Shown here: in pieces, positions 1 through 12,639 of the stretch | How the letters are laid out: every line of letters begins with the position of its first letter | Position numbering within the stretch: the stretch's first letter is position 1 | Source: Hofstenia miamia | Lineage: Eukaryota > Xenacoelomorpha > Acoela | Assembly: GCA_004352715.1 (NCBI GenBank) | Contig: SCFE01000015.1 | Coordinates: 831,355 to 895,354, forward strand | Length of the DNA: 64,000 bases | Direction: 5' to 3' | Program-made: the position numbers and the translations under genes | Notes under the pieces: generated by a model | Databases searched by the model: none | The model's input: only the letters and a program-made list of their open reading frames with translations | Told to the model about the DNA's origin: nothing

Positions 1-159
1 ATATATATATATATATATANACAATGTTCAAAAAAATTAACATATAATGAATGTGAATTGTCATCGAAATGTTGTTTAATAGCAGCACGGGTAGAATTTT
101 TTGGGTACGAGGGGGTACGTGTAATAAAATATATATATATATATATATATATTACTGGG
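1..159. repeat. AT-dinucleotide microsatellites at the window edge
   Basis: Bases 1-19 are (AT)n ending at a single N (position 20), and a second (AT)n run lies at about 130-152. The sequence between is AT-rich and shows no coding potential. Confidence 0.8.
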
Positions 160-284
160 TGGATATTAAAAAATTGAAACCGAGGTCATATCTGTGATGG
201 CGACTATTTCTATATACAAGCTCAATGTTTGCCTTGCTCTCTTCACGATGTATACCATCAGCTCTCAAGGTACTAGCTTCGAGC

Positions 285-375
285 GTATAAATAGCAACTC
301 CTTTGTAATAGCTTTTTAAATAGATTTTACTTAATATCTTAATCTATAACACATAACATGGTGACAGCACTTCAA
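285..375 (+). promoter_or_regulatory. Putative LTR promoter and primer-binding site of the gypsy element
   Basis: A TATA box (TATAAAT at 286-292) lies about 70 bp before a stretch ending in ACA at about 359. That is followed directly by TGGTGACAGCA, the usual position and style of a retroelement primer-binding site after an LTR ending in CA. The 5' LTR boundary cannot be fixed without the other LTR. This is inference from layout. Confidence 0.4.
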
Positions 376-1150
376 TGTCTAAGACCCCACTCGCTGCTAT
401 AAATATAACCCAAGAATGAATTAGATGGAAAGGAGACTTTCAACTCTTTCTTCAAGGAACAGAGTTGGACAAGAAATCTGATAGTGTTAGAATTGCACTT
501 CTGCAAAAAACAATTGACCATGAAACATTAGAAATCTTTGAAAACTTTACATAGAAAGACACTGAATATAACACCAAATTTCAGCTGTTTTTAGTAAATA
601 TGATGCTTGCTTCATGAAAGAACCCAATGAAATGTTTGAGAGATACTGGTTCTTTAGTCAAAAACCCACAATTTCGTAAATATATTAAGAACATTAGCTC
701 GTAATTGTAAGGGTTTGGTAAACTAACACATAGCCTTATCCAGGATCAAATTGCGATTACAATGACTGAAAACGGATTACAAGAACGAGTACCAAGAGAA
801 CCTAACCTTAGTTTGAGTAAAGCTATTTCTATTTGTAAGTGCTTCCAGGAATCCCATGAGCAATTGAGTTCTATACAAAATAGTGGTAATCTATTTTCTC
901 CTTCTGGAGAAATTAAACAAGACCTCGAAGTTGACGCAGTTGCTATCCTAATAAAATACTAATTGGATTTCAACGTTCATTTAACATAAAGCAGACCATC
1001 GCAGATTGCAATCAAAGTGGTCTTATTACTTAAAGTGGTAATTACTTAATATATGGGAAAATCTACAACAAATGCAATAGACCAAATCATTTCTCAGCGA
1101 TGTGTAAAATACATCTGAATAAGAGACATAGAATCAATGGAATATAGGAG
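370..1150 (+). pseudogene. Gag-like remnant with degenerate zinc knuckle
   Basis: Broken frames give gag-like peptide: a segment at about 430-550 reads WKGDFQLFLQGTELD-like, and one at 600-660 reads DACFMKEPNEMFERYWF-like. At 1064-1105 a CCHC knuckle is recognisable (C-x4-H-x4-C intact), but its first cysteine codon is TAC (Tyr), so zinc binding would be lost. Gag normally packages retroelement RNA. Several frameshifts interrupt the region; the longest open piece is 66 codons (762-962). Confidence 0.55.
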
Positions 1151-1199
1151 GAAATACCACCCAGTGAAGAGGATTATGAAGAAGAACTAGCGTGCGACT

Positions 1200-3240
1200 T
1201 AATTACAAAGAACAGTCAAACGAAGTGCACAATTAACAAAATAGCGCCAATTGCTTTAATAAATGGAAGGAAAATAAAGATGAAGGTTGAGTCAGGAGCT
1301 CAATGTCCTTTCACATCAAGACTTTTTATCCCTTGGATTGCAAAACACTCAAATATTCGCATCAACAGTTCGACTTACTGGTTATGGTGGTAAAAGGAAG
1401 TTGCACATTACCGATTACTTTAGGAAGTAGACAAAGTAAATCAACTGCTAAGTTCATCATATGTTCAAGAGATGTCACATCAATTTTAGAACTTAAAACA
1501 AGTCTTGATAATAACATATTACAGGACAATTTTATAAAATATTCACTAGTACACGGCATTTCAAAGACACAATCAAATCAGCAGTATTGTTGGGAAGGGT
1601 CTGGAAGGATGTAAACCAACCCTATTCAGCACTACGGTCCGGACCAGAAAAAGATTCATTATCATAAACTGCAGTAAAAGAATACTTGGATGTGTTCAAA
1701 GAATTTGGACATTATGAAGTTAAGTATGATATTAAGCTGAAACCAAATGCTATCCTTGTCATTCATCCTCCAAGACGAATCCCATTAACTATATGGTCAA
1801 ACTAAAGAAAAAGGAATGGAGATATACGCCTTACTATGGATTCAACCAACTAAACTCTTATATCATACGGGAGCCACATTATCCTCCAAACCATGCTGGT
1901 CGAAAAGCCAAAATTTACTATTATTGACTTGTCTAATGCCTTCTGGAATTTTGAATTGACAACGCAGGCATTATACCTTGTACATTTAATACCCCTTTGG
2001 GCGTTTTCAATGGAAGCGCCTTCCAAATTGACTATGTTTTGCATCTGACAAATCACAGCAAGTGATAGATAAGATATTTGGGTATATTGTCGACGTTATC
2101 GCAATACATGATGAAATATGTATAGCTACGAATGAAAAAACTGATCATGACGAGTTATTGTGAAATGTTTTTCAAAGAGCAAGAAAAAACAACATCAGAT
2201 TCGATCTAGGAAAAGTGCAATGCATGAAGCAATCAATAAAGTAAATGGGATTCAATGTTGATTCTAATGGATTCCATCCTGATCCAGAGAAAACGAGAGT
2301 AATCACGAACTATCCGACATCTGATAATAAGGAAAAGCTGCAACAATGCATAGGAATGGTCAATTTTTTTGTTCATTTATTTCACAAATACCAAAAATCA
2401 CTGCACCTTTAAGACAATTGATGACACACTGTGGAAGTGGGAGCCCTCACCTACAGATGAGTTTGAACCAATTAAAAAGTAGCTAGTTTCAAAGCCAATC
2501 TTAAAACATTTTGATCGCAACTCCAAATCAACTTTACAGGTCGATTCCTTGGGATAATCTCTTGGGACAGTACTCCTTCAAGAAGGGAAACCTTGTGCAT
2601 GTGCAATAAGAGCTTTAACCCAAACTGAGCAAAACTATTCACAAATAGAAAAAGAGTTACTTGCTATAGTATGTGACTGTAAAAAATTTCATGAATACCA
2701 TTATGAAACAAACTTCATTGCTCACTCAGATCACAAAGCACTAAAAGCCTTGCACAAAAAATCAATACATGAGACTCCTCCAAGAAAACAACGACTACTT
2801 CTAGCTTTAGCAAACTATTCAGGACTCATAATCCACTACCTTACAAGAAAACGCAGGGTCGTTGCAGATGCCCTGTCACGAATATAGTATAATTACAGCA
2901 ATTCACATGAAGAAAACCTGGAGGAGGATATATCGTTTGCAATCCAACAAGTAATACAGCCCAGTATAAATTCAATTGATGCCCAGATGAAATATAAACT
3001 TAAGACAGCAACTATGCTGGAATTTGAACTCTCAAGAGTAACCAAATTCATCAGATTTGGTTGGCCATATTGACTACCAGAGAAGGATAATGACTTAAAT
3101 ATCGTCTGGAAATTACGATATGAGCTGTCAGAAGCAGACGGAATCCTTTGTTTTGAGAGGACTTTCACCAACCAAACCTACTAAAAAGCAGGTGATAACT
3201 ATGAGCTCGGCCTTTGAATCCTAAGATTACCAGAATGAAT
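1200..3240 (+). pseudogene. Gypsy pol remnant: protease, reverse transcriptase, RNase H, start of integrase
   Basis: The protease active-site motif is seen as VESGA at 1286-1300, where the catalytic Asp of DSGA has become Glu. Reverse transcriptase motifs run from about 1720 to 2470: PPRRIPL, LTMDSTKLNSYI and FTIIDLSNAFWNFEL. The YxDD box near 2107 reads IHDE. RNase H at about 2480-2887 is the best preserved part, with QEGKPCACAIRALTQTEQNYSQIEKELLAIV, HSDHKALKALHKK and finally VADALSRI. A short H2C2-like integrase lead-in follows to about 3240. Catalytic substitutions and stops indicate a long-dead copy. Confidence 0.8.
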
Positions 3241-3280
3241 TGACTGAGTAAAACTGCTTTATCTGTGGCACAGCAAACGC

Positions 3281-4443
3281 TAACCAATGTCCAATTTCAA
3301 TGAGCTATGTCACTCTATGCACCTTGTGACTTACCGTCACATTGGGGACGGGATTTCACATATTGACAGAGAGAAATATACGTCGCTAACCAATGTCCAA
3401 TTTCAATGAGCTATGTCACTCTATGCACCTTGTGACTTACCGTCACATTGGGGACGGGATTTCACATATTGACAGAGAGAAATATACGTCGCTAACCAAT
3501 GTCCAATTTCAATGAGCTATGTCACTCTATGCACCTTGTGACTTACCGTCACATTGGGGACGGGATTTCACATATTGACAGAGAGAAATATACGTCGCTA
3601 ACCAATGTCCAATTTCAATGAGCTATGTCACTCTATGCACCTTGTGACTTACCGTCACATTGGGGACGGGATTTCACATATTGACAGAGAGAAATATACG
3701 TCGCTAACCAATGTCCAATTTCAATGAGCTATGTCACTCTATGCACCTTGTGACTTACCGTCACATTGGGGACGGGATTTCACATATTGACAGAGAGAAA
3801 TATACGTCGCTAACCAATGTCCAATTTCAATGAGCTATGTCACTCTATGCACCTTGTGACTTACCGTCACATTGGGGACGGGATTTCACATATTGACAGA
3901 GAGAAATATACGTCGCTAACCAATGTCCAATTTCAATGAGCTATGTCACTCTATGCACCTTGTGACTTACCGTCACATTGGGGACGGGATTTCACATATT
4001 GACAGAGAGAAATATACGTCGCTAACCAATGTCCAATTTCAATGAGCTATGTCACTCTATGCACCTTGTGACTTACCGTCACATTGGGGACGGGATTTCA
4101 CATATTGACAGAGAGAAATATACGTCGCTAACCAATGTCCAATTTCAATGAGCTATGTCACTCTATGCACCTTGTGACTTACCGTCACATTGGGGACGGG
4201 ATTTCACATATTGACAGAGAGAAATATACGTCGCTAACCAATGTCCAATTTCAATGAGCTATGTCACTCTATGCACCTTGTGACTTACCGTCACATTGGG
4301 GACGGGATTTCACATATTGACAGAGAGAAATATACGTCGCTAACCAATGTCCAATTTCAATGAGCTATGTCACTCTATGCACCTTGTGACTTACCGTCAC
4401 ATTGGGGACGGGATTTCACATATTGACAGAGAGAAATATACGT
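3281..4443. repeat. Perfect 106-bp tandem satellite, about 11 copies
   Basis: A unit starting TAACCAATGTCCAATTTC repeats every 106 bp (starts at 3281, 3387, 3493 and so on) for 10.97 copies, with no difference between copies that I can see. Each unit contains an inverted pair CCAATGT / ACATTGG and a small hairpin GTGAC-TTACC-GTCAC. The period is not a multiple of three and no frame stays open, so it is noncoding. The array begins exactly where the gypsy remnant stops. Confidence 0.95.
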
Positions 4444-6328
4444 AACTACAAGAGTCACACTAATACACCACAAGCGAAAATGGTATTTTCATGAAATTAA
4501 TGTTTTCGAATATTGAATTCCATTTATTTTTAATTATTCAAACATTGTTTTACAATATTTAATTCAAACCTTGATAGTAACCGACCGCTACGCATAACTC
4601 TCTTGAGAAGGATTTAATGCGAATTTCAATAAATAACTATAATAAATTTCAAAATTTCTTTATGTATCACGTTTTCATTGTAAAAATGGTTAAGATCGAT
4701 AATGGAATTGCCCAATTATTTGCAGGTGCTACTGTATATATATAATAATTAAACATTGATTTTATTGATTTTAAAAGTATGTTAAGTAATCTTAAGTAAG
4801 CCAGCCTTTTTTACATTATTATATTGGCTTGGTGTACATGCACAGTTTTTCTATTTGTCCTTCCAATGATTTTTCCCAGTGACAATTTCTTCAATATTTC
4901 TATTAACTAGACCTATTTTAATGAAATAAGGTTTTTGTGAGTTTGGCTTAGTATTTTTTTCTGGGATAATTATTTAGAAAATAAAGTTACAAAATTTTTA
5001 AGAAACAATATAGGTGCATTTGGTTAAGTGGTAGTAGATCGTTTAATATAAATTCCTATTATAAACCAATTAAGATCATCAATAATTAGATCACACTGCT
5101 TTCTTTCTAAATGTTATTGAAAGGTTTGACTTTATTTGAGTTCCAAATTATGTGCAATAGAATTCATCGGTACTTCATAAATATTTTGTAGTTTGAAAAT
5201 GAGAAATTTCACGCCATTTTCAATAATTTTTATTAAAATGGCTTTGTTTGAAATTTTGATGCAGAAGTTTATCTTATACAATTTGGGAATTGATATCACT
5301 GACTCCGCCTTTTATCGAGAAAATTAAGTTCCCCGTGGAAGATTAATAGAGCAAATAAAATTGGAAGAGCAAGATATTCTGATATATTTATTTTCTTGAT
5401 TTTATTGCTCGTAAAATATCTAATGATCCAAAATTAATTTTTATCATTTTCATATGACCAAAATATTTATAACTTACGATAAGCGGAATGCATTTTATGC
5501 TTAATTAGAATAAATGTGAAATAATATAGAAATGCAATGAAATATAAATAACAAAAAATATAGAAAAATTTGAAAGGTAAACGTTTGTGCTAAAGCGTAT
5601 TATCTGAAGTACTTGCAAATATAATTTATTTCCTGAAAATTCCGATTTTTACAAATCATTCAAATTCTCACTCAGAGATGGGCATCGGTTATCCTACTCA
5701 ACGTAGGGAATCGTATGGGTCGGGGTTGAGCAAAAATAATTTGAAATAGGGTCGTGTACGATCGGGGAGCAATCTTCATCGGGTATGTTTGCAATTAATA
5801 AACATTTTTATATTGAGTATTTTTTTTCTTCTAGTCGGGTAAATGAATCAGATTGGGACGGGCCGGGTCAGATCAGTTTCGGTTGATAAAATTTTGTGTA
5901 TGGTCATCTTCAGTTTTATTATAGAACATTCATAATTGTTCTCGTTATATCTCAGGCTCACGTAGTCATACAGTCTAAAGCCTATGGAAGCAAAAGTTAA
6001 CCAAAACAAATTCTTTTCCGTAGACAGACTGCCCAAACGCTGCAGCAGCCCTTCATAACGCCAGAGTTAGAGACGACGAGGGCCGCCAGGATCTATAGAC
6101 AAAAATGAAAGAAGATTTCCCTCTATGTTGTAGCATAGTTTCGGATTTTGAATGCTTAAAAAACTTTATTGCATGTTAAAATCGTCGAAATATACTCGCA
6201 CTAAGGGTTTATTTAATACAGTTGTAGCTCATAAAATATTATATTATTTTAAGATGACTAATGTTGTAATTAATTCAAAAACTACTTTATTCTAGTAGTA
6301 TATGCATGTACTTTGTTGAAGAATTTTA

Positions 6329-6331
<3 letters not shown>
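4444..6331. other. AT-rich sequence, no gene seen
   Basis: No convincing coding, RNA or transposon-end signal was found. A slightly GC-richer stretch at 5690-5880 (GGGTCGGGG-type words) is unexplained. Confidence 0.6.

Positions 6332-6371
<40 letters not shown>
6332..6371. repeat. (AT)n microsatellite
   Basis: About 20 uninterrupted AT dinucleotides. Confidence 0.95.
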
Positions 6372-6373
<2 letters not shown>

Positions 6374-6534
6374 ATACATGTATAAAAAGCTATCGTTTGC
6401 CTTTTGTAGAATCAATTAAAATAGAGAACTTTTAGCTACATTTCAGCACAATTGGAAAATGAAATTTGAAATTAGTATGTTTGTAAATCTATATCTATGT
6501 CTGTAATGGCTTTGTATAGGCACAATAAAGCAAA

Positions 6535-6536
6535 TC

Positions 6537-6583
<47 letters not shown>
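6535..6583. repeat. (TA)n microsatellite
   Basis: TA dinucleotide run with one interruption (ACA near 6548). It generates spurious Tyr-Ile peptides in translation. Confidence 0.95.
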
Positions 6584-6586
<3 letters not shown>

Positions 6587-7744
6587 TTAACTTAGTTTCG
6601 TTTAGATTTTCAGACTGGTCCCAAATTTCCGTCTCACAAACCGAAAAACAGACAGATAGCCAGACAAGCAGTGACAAAAATAGTGCCTTCTTGGCGAATG
6701 CAATAAATAAAAATACCAATTCAGATATAGGGATGGGCAGAAATTCACCTATTATTGATTTCAATGTCAAATGTGCGAAAGAATTAAGCTAAAAGCAGCT
6801 AAATGCATTTGCATTGTACTAGTCAGACTAGGGTGAAAAAGACCCCAAACAACTTTCACCTAGTATATAACAATATCTATGTACATTTATAATATCTAAA
6901 GCAGTGAATCTCGGGAATTAGTTTAGACAAAAATTCAGGAAAAGTCACAACATTTCACCTTTAGGGTACTAGATTATTAGGAGAAAATGCGCATTGAATA
7001 TGCTGAAGTAAAAAAGACCCTCTCCCCAAACAGCGACTAACCGTTTATTTAATATGTTGATATCAAAAAAAATTTGAAAACCTGACGTGGGGACATTCCA
7101 CCATGATTACTCTCCTTGGGTACCCCACTCGATGATAGACAACATTGTTTTTAACCAAAGTTAAAAGAAAAACAATGTACTGTGAAAGAAACTATTAAAA
7201 GCTAAGGTGGAACTTCAAGGCGAATTTTAAAATGGATAGCATATCTAAAAAAAATATAACAAAAAAATAAATATCAACACGAATAAAAGCAGTAGCAAAA
7301 ATGCAACAGGTCATCTGATAGTATCACTATATGCAAATCATCTAAGGATATAATACCCGATGTTTTTAAATGTTTTGAAAATTATACCAAATGAAAAGTT
7401 GATCATTTATTCCAAAAGTTTAGAACGACTGAGAAATAAAAAGTTATAAATGCGCACAGCACACAACAGAATTGTGAAGTGACTCACGATAAAGAATGAA
7501 TATTCATAAGTCTCCAAATATAAAATATAATTGATACGTTGAATCACCCCATCAATGAGGTTTGTTGACTACCTGGGATGCAACAGTCTTTATCAATTAT
7601 TACAGCACTTGTATGAATTCTTGTGCGTCTTTGATGGGCTGTTGAAAGACATTGATAGTGTGTGAACAATTCAAATAATAGGGAAATATGCGTTAACTTT
7701 ATGTTATGTTTTAAACAGCATTTATTGTTTGTTTTTTATTGTAG
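6584..7744. other. Noncoding AT-rich sequence
   Basis: No gene recognised. The tract 6830-7140 contains repeated words such as AAAAAGACCC (near 6837 and 7013) but no clear element boundary. Confidence 0.5.
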
Positions 7745-7939
7745 CAACTTGCAGCTGTTAACAGCAATGCTGTTGTCATCGATGAAGAAACCTTAAAGTC
7801 CTCAATCCTTGAAGAAGTACAGATGAACACTGAATTGGATCATATTTCTTCAAATTTTGTATACTGTTTACACTATTCATGCAACACAAATAAAACAAAA
7901 ACGCTAAATTTAGGGTTCTTGCTACATTTTTATTAATCT
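7745..7939 (+). other. Candidate exon of an unrecognised gene
   Basis: A pyrimidine-rich tract ending TTTTTTATTGTAG (AG at 7743-7744) is a strong-looking 3' splice site. It is followed by about 64 open codons beginning QLAAVNSNAVVIDEETLKSSILEEVQ and ending at a TAA near 7937. The first 40 codons are acidic, compositionally protein-like and unlike the surrounding AT-rich DNA. A GTATAC near 7860 could instead be a donor. No upstream exon was identified with confidence and the protein is not recognised. Confidence 0.25.
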
Positions 7940-8750
7940 TAAGACATTGTTAGTCTACAATGACAATTTATTTTATAAAATTATAATACATGATTTGTGG
8001 TTACAACTTTATTATCACTGCAGATCTTGTGTCATGAATCAAATTGCTAATATTGTCATAGACTGCATCAGTTGATTTGACTTTTCAAATGTAAGCCAAA
8101 AAGTGTTATTTATTTAATTATAATTTGAAAAGTGTGACATGGGAATAGTTGGGATGCTTCTAAAATCAACTAAAATTTAAAAAGTTGAAAGTAGATGCAT
8201 TGTCAAAATGAAAAATTATATCGAAAGTCATTGGTAATTATTTCAGTGGACTTCAACAGATACAAATACTGTTTTTTATTTTATTATTAGTTATTACAAG
8301 CAGAAATTTGATTGAATGCCGAATAATTTCTTTTATCAACTGTCGAAGAAGCAGAGTAGGGCTATATGCAATTAGTACGGTAAGAGTAAATCTGCTTTTA
8401 CCAAGTTGCTTCATTACAATCTGTTTGCTTTTTCATTCAGCAATTGGAATATCTGAATATTATTGCTACTTTGTTAGCACTAAGAATATGACCTTTACGA
8501 TTTTCAATGAGTAATTTTTGATGTCGAATACTAATTATTTGAATATTCAGTGTAACATTATTTTAAATCATTTTTCTTAGACTTAGTCTATAACTATATC
8601 TTCTTCTTGAAATATGAATGGAACATCCGAGAGAAGACGGGTAGGCCGTGCCAATTAGGCCATCAGATTTAGCAGAATTCTTTTATCGCTTTCCGTATAT
8701 AGCGGAATTATTTGCAAAAACCTCACATAGGCGCCTTTCTCTAAGTAAAA
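7940..8750. other. Noncoding sequence
   Basis: AT-rich with no supported feature. A short GC-richer patch at 8620-8740 precedes the LINE tail. Confidence 0.5.
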
Positions 8751-8759
8751 TCCCATTTT

Positions 8760-10650
8760 TATTTATTTATATATTTATTACTTTGGTTTTACAAATAAAT
8801 TGATTGACACTTATAAATAATTAAAAAGCATAAAAGTAATCAAATTTATTTGATTGTAGAAAGCATTGTGATTATCTTGGTTTGGAAAGTTTATTTTGCT
8901 TGAGGATTCGTGCTCTTGATTTTAGATTCTTCACTAGCTTTCTTATATTTCAATGACTTCTTCGTTTCTTTAATGAAATTTCAATACATATTAAAATTTA
9001 TTGAAATTTGGTTCTTTTTTATATCTGGGTCAAACTTCTTCCCTAAAGGAATATTGTAAAATTGGCAAACGAATTTTTCTATTTTCTTTTAAATTTTATT
9101 TAGTGATAAGTCTTCATTCGTTTATGGATATTGTGTTCTAATGTAAATCTTTTCTGAAATTGTCAGAGGCAATTAAATTTCTAGAGATTCTATATGATGC
9201 ATTTCTAATATTGTTAATAATTTTATTTTTTTCAAGTTTTTGAAATATTTTCTCAGTTACACTATTAAATATAATAGAATATGAAACGTGTGATAGCATA
9301 GGACATCTTAGTAATATGATCTTTCATTAAATTGCTATGATATGTTGAATCTTAGTTAATGAATTTCTTTGTAGTTGCATTGATCTGAACTGTAAATTTT
9401 CTTGTCAATTTCAAAACCAAGGTAGTTAATTGTATTAGTTGCAAAAATAATATGTTTTTCAACACATATTGATTCTAAACCTTCTACTTTTCCATTTCTA
9501 TTCTATATAATCATAAATTAAGAGTTCTCAATATACAATTTCATCATAATCTGTTCAAAAAATTTTTTTACTTTAATTATATGCTCTTGTAAAATCTTTA
9601 TGTTGGCTGTACATGTTGGAATATAATTTGCAAATTCAATGGATTTAACACCAAAGTTACGAATATCACTTACACATAGAATGAATAGCAAGGAACCTAG
9701 AACTGATGCCCGTGGCACTCCATTATTTATCAATATTTGCTTTGACGAATGATTTATTTACACTCATGCATTGTGAACGTTCAAATATATGTGATATTAG
9801 AAATACGATTGATAAATACTAAACTATAAATTTCTCTTAGTGTCTCATTAGTAAATTATGATTAATCAAATTGAATGCCTTTGATATATCAGGCGGAGCA
9901 ATATGCACTTTTTCAACTTAGTCTAATTTTATGGGCCATTTATCTATCCCATATATTAATGCATGATTTGTTGATAGTCTCTTTCTAAAACCAATTTAAT
10001 ATTTGCTTAAAAGTTTATGACCTTCTGTGTATATCTCTAACTGTTGAGGCATGAGTTTTTCAAAAATTTTACTTATTTCTCAGAGAATAGACACAGGATT
10101 GTAATTCTCTGCTCTACAATTATTACCTTTTTTAAAAACTGCAAAACTTCAGAAACAGAAATCTTTAATTGCTTAAGGAAATATTAGTAGTAACTTCATT
10201 AATTAAATGGAAAACATAAAGGACTTGCAAATATGTAAAGAGAATCTTTTAAGAACCTCTTGATTTATTTGTTTTTAACGTTTTACCACATTTACAAAAT
10301 TCATACAGTAAAACATATTTAAATTGAAAACATGTGTGACTTAAATGTATGTTCGGCTGATAATTAAATTTTGTAATTTCGTTATTAGAATTTTCATTCT
10401 GAAATTTACCACGATTCGCAAAGTATTCATTTATAATATCTGCGACTTCATGGCCTTTTCAATGATTTCTCTCCATTACGAACTAGACATTCAACATGAT
10501 TACTCTTTTTTCTTAAAAAAATTATTGATGTATAACCATTTTCTTCTTAAATGTTTTTCATCATTGAAAGATGTCATCACGAAATCGTTCAGCTCATATT
10601 TTATTTTTTTGATACTCTATTTTTTAATTCCTTGTACTTATTGAAATTTT
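8760..10650 (-). pseudogene. LINE reverse transcriptase remnant
   Basis: The minus strand gives, in order, ADIINEYFANRGKF (pre-RT spacer), NNCRAENYNPVSILSEISKIFEKLM, PPDISKAFNLINHNLL (motif A region), then GVPRASVLGSLLFILCVSDI at 9733-9670. The FADD catalytic box is replaced by FANY. Stops and frameshifts occur throughout; the longest open piece is 71 codons (9733-9518). It is not functional. Confidence 0.7.
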
Positions 10651-10707
10651 CTGGGCATCTATTTTTACAATGCTTTGCATAAAATTTATGCTTTTCTTTA
10701 AGTTAAA

Positions 10708-10992
10708 ATGTTTTCAAACTTCATAGAACACATTTCCCAAGATTGTCAAAGAGTTATTGATTGGGGTATTTCGAATTTTATGGTTTTCAATTCTGACAAA
10801 ACTGTGCTATTTTCAAATAGGGAAACTGCTTTTGTTGATTTTCAAGGAGCACAAGTTAATACAAATCATAAAGTAAAGGACCTGGGAGTTATTATTACTT
10901 CTAATCTTACCTGGAAGTCTCATATTCAGTCCAAAGTTCATGCTGCAAATTACATCCTTTTGAGGTTGAAACGCTGTACTCCTTATTCTACG
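10708..10992 (+). pseudogene. LINE reverse transcriptase fragment (post-catalytic part), + strand
   Basis: An open stretch reads WGISNFMVFNSDKTVLFS, then HKVKDLGVIITSNLTWKSHI and AANYILLRLKR. This is the conserved segment just after the YADD box of Jockey/CR1-type LINEs (NxxKT and LGVxxxxxLxWxxHI). It points opposite to the minus-strand LINE around it and runs into the gap at 10993, so it is a separate insertion or an adjoining contig. Confidence 0.75.
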
Positions 10993-11586
10993 NNNNNNNN
11001 NNNNNNNNNNNNNNNNNNNNNNNNNNNNNNNNNNNNNNNNNNNNNNNNNNNNNNNNNNNNNNNNNNNNNNNNNNNNNNNNNNNNNNNNNNNNNNNNNNNN
11101 NNNNNNNNNNNNNNNNNNNNNNNNNNNNNNNNNNNNNNNNNNNNNNNNNNNNNNNNNNNNNNNNNNNNNNNNNNNNNNNNNNNNNNNNNNNNNNNNNNNN
11201 NNNNNNNNNNNNNNNNNNNNNNNNNNNNNNNNNNNNNNNNNNNNNNNNNNNNNNNNNNNNNNNNNNNNNNNNNNNNNNNNNNNNNNNNNNNNNNNNNNNN
11301 NNNNNNNNNNNNNNNNNNNNNNNNNNNNNNNNNNNNNNNNNNNNNNNNNNNNNNNNNNNNNNNNNNNNNNNNNNNNNNNNNNNNNNNNNNNNNNNNNNNN
11401 NNNNNNNNNNNNNNNNNNNNNNNNNNNNNNNNNNNNNNNNNNNNNNNNNNNNNNNNNNNNNNNNNNNNNNNNNNNNNNNNNNNNNNNNNNNNNNNNNNNN
11501 NNNNNNNNNNNNNNNNNNNNNNNNNNNNNNNNNNNNNNNNNNNNNNNNNNNNNNNNNNNNNNNNNNNNNNNNNNNNNNNNNNNNNN
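10993..11586. other. Assembly gap (594 N)
   Basis: Run of N. Confidence 1.
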
Positions 11587-11619
<33 letters not shown>

Positions 11620-11622
11620 AAT
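11587..11622. repeat. (GTA)n microsatellite
   Basis: Trinucleotide run at the gap edge, about 12 copies. Confidence 0.95.
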
Positions 11623-11956
11623 GCTTAGTTTTTTAATTCCATATTTTCCACTTCTGCTTGTAGGCGCATTTCCTCTACTCTCGTCATAGCTTCTTCTACC
11701 TGAAGTTCAATAAACCTGTTGATTTTGCTAAGATCTGTATTTCAAGAAGTTTACTTCAATATTTCCAAATTCGAATGCACTTACTTGTTTTAAGATATAT
11801 TTTATATTGTTATAGAATTAATTGATTGCTTAATGTTGTTTACAATTAAAAATTGTAAGAGGCAGAAGGTATTTGGTGTTTGGAGAATAAAGTTCATGTA
11901 TGCGTTGTTATCTTTACATTGGCGCCCAACGATAGCAATATTTGGGCTTCCAAGTT

Positions 11957-12310
11957 TCAAAGCATGGAATAATACCAGATCCTTCTAAGGTACAGAAACT
12001 CAATCGAATGATGTTTAGACCATAATGTCGTGCTGAGGCGTAAATGTTCTGAGGATTTGTTAACTATAAATTGAAAAGCAAAAAGGTTTTTTGATTTATT
12101 ATAAGACCAACAATTATCAAAGACTTTGTTTGACAACCAGGTTTGCGAGATTCCTAGAATAACATCATTTTTAAAATCTGACATAAACTGCTTAATTTCA
12201 ATATTTTTTTTGACAGGTTTTGAAAATTGATATGCACATAGTTAATAGTGTTATTTTTTAATTCAATTTTTCGAAATAAGTATCGTAATCTAAAATCGGG
12301 CCATGGTTCT
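11957..12310 (-). pseudogene. LINE APE-type endonuclease fragment
   Basis: On the minus strand, HINFQNLSKKILKL precedes MSDFKNDVILGISQTWLSNKVFDN. This matches the start of LINE endonucleases, where N-I-R-S-L is followed about 30 residues later by D-V-I-x-I-S-E-T-W-L. The catalytic Glu of ETWL is Gln here. Frames break repeatedly and the rest of the domain is missing. Confidence 0.55.
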
Positions 12311-12639
12311 TTTCAATGCCATAAAGAATTAATAATAAGAAAAAAAATATTGAGATACTTAGTAATTTTTTAAAGCTAATAAACACGATGAAGATTTTTT
12401 GTTGTTGATAGGAAAACATTGAATTAATTTATCATAATGTTCTTCTTTTTATATTCAAAGCATGCATAGTTTCATATTTTTAGCACTCAAAAATAAGTTA
12501 AGTAACAATAGAAGGATTAACAATTTTGAATGAAAATTATTTTTAGTATTTAGATGATGAAATTTCCATAGCCTGAGCTTCGTTAGTAAGTGCACAAAAT
12601 ATAAATATTTACAAGACATTATTAACAATTAGGAAAGAC

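Larger units (their letters stand above)
160..3240 (+). mobile_element. Degenerate Ty3/gypsy-like LTR retrotransposon (5' part)
   Basis: A probable LTR end with a TATA box is followed by gag-like, protease, reverse transcriptase, RNase H and the start of integrase, in Ty3/gypsy order. Many stops and frameshifts show that it is dead. It is cut within the zinc-binding start of integrase, where a 106-bp satellite array begins; no downstream integrase core or 3' LTR is visible. Confidence 0.8.

Noticed and set aside
3281-4443. CRISPR-like array
   Set aside because: The whole 106-bp unit repeats with no variable spacers; it is a satellite.
6495-6770. Open frame with Tyr-Ile repeats
   Set aside because: It is translation of the TA microsatellite.
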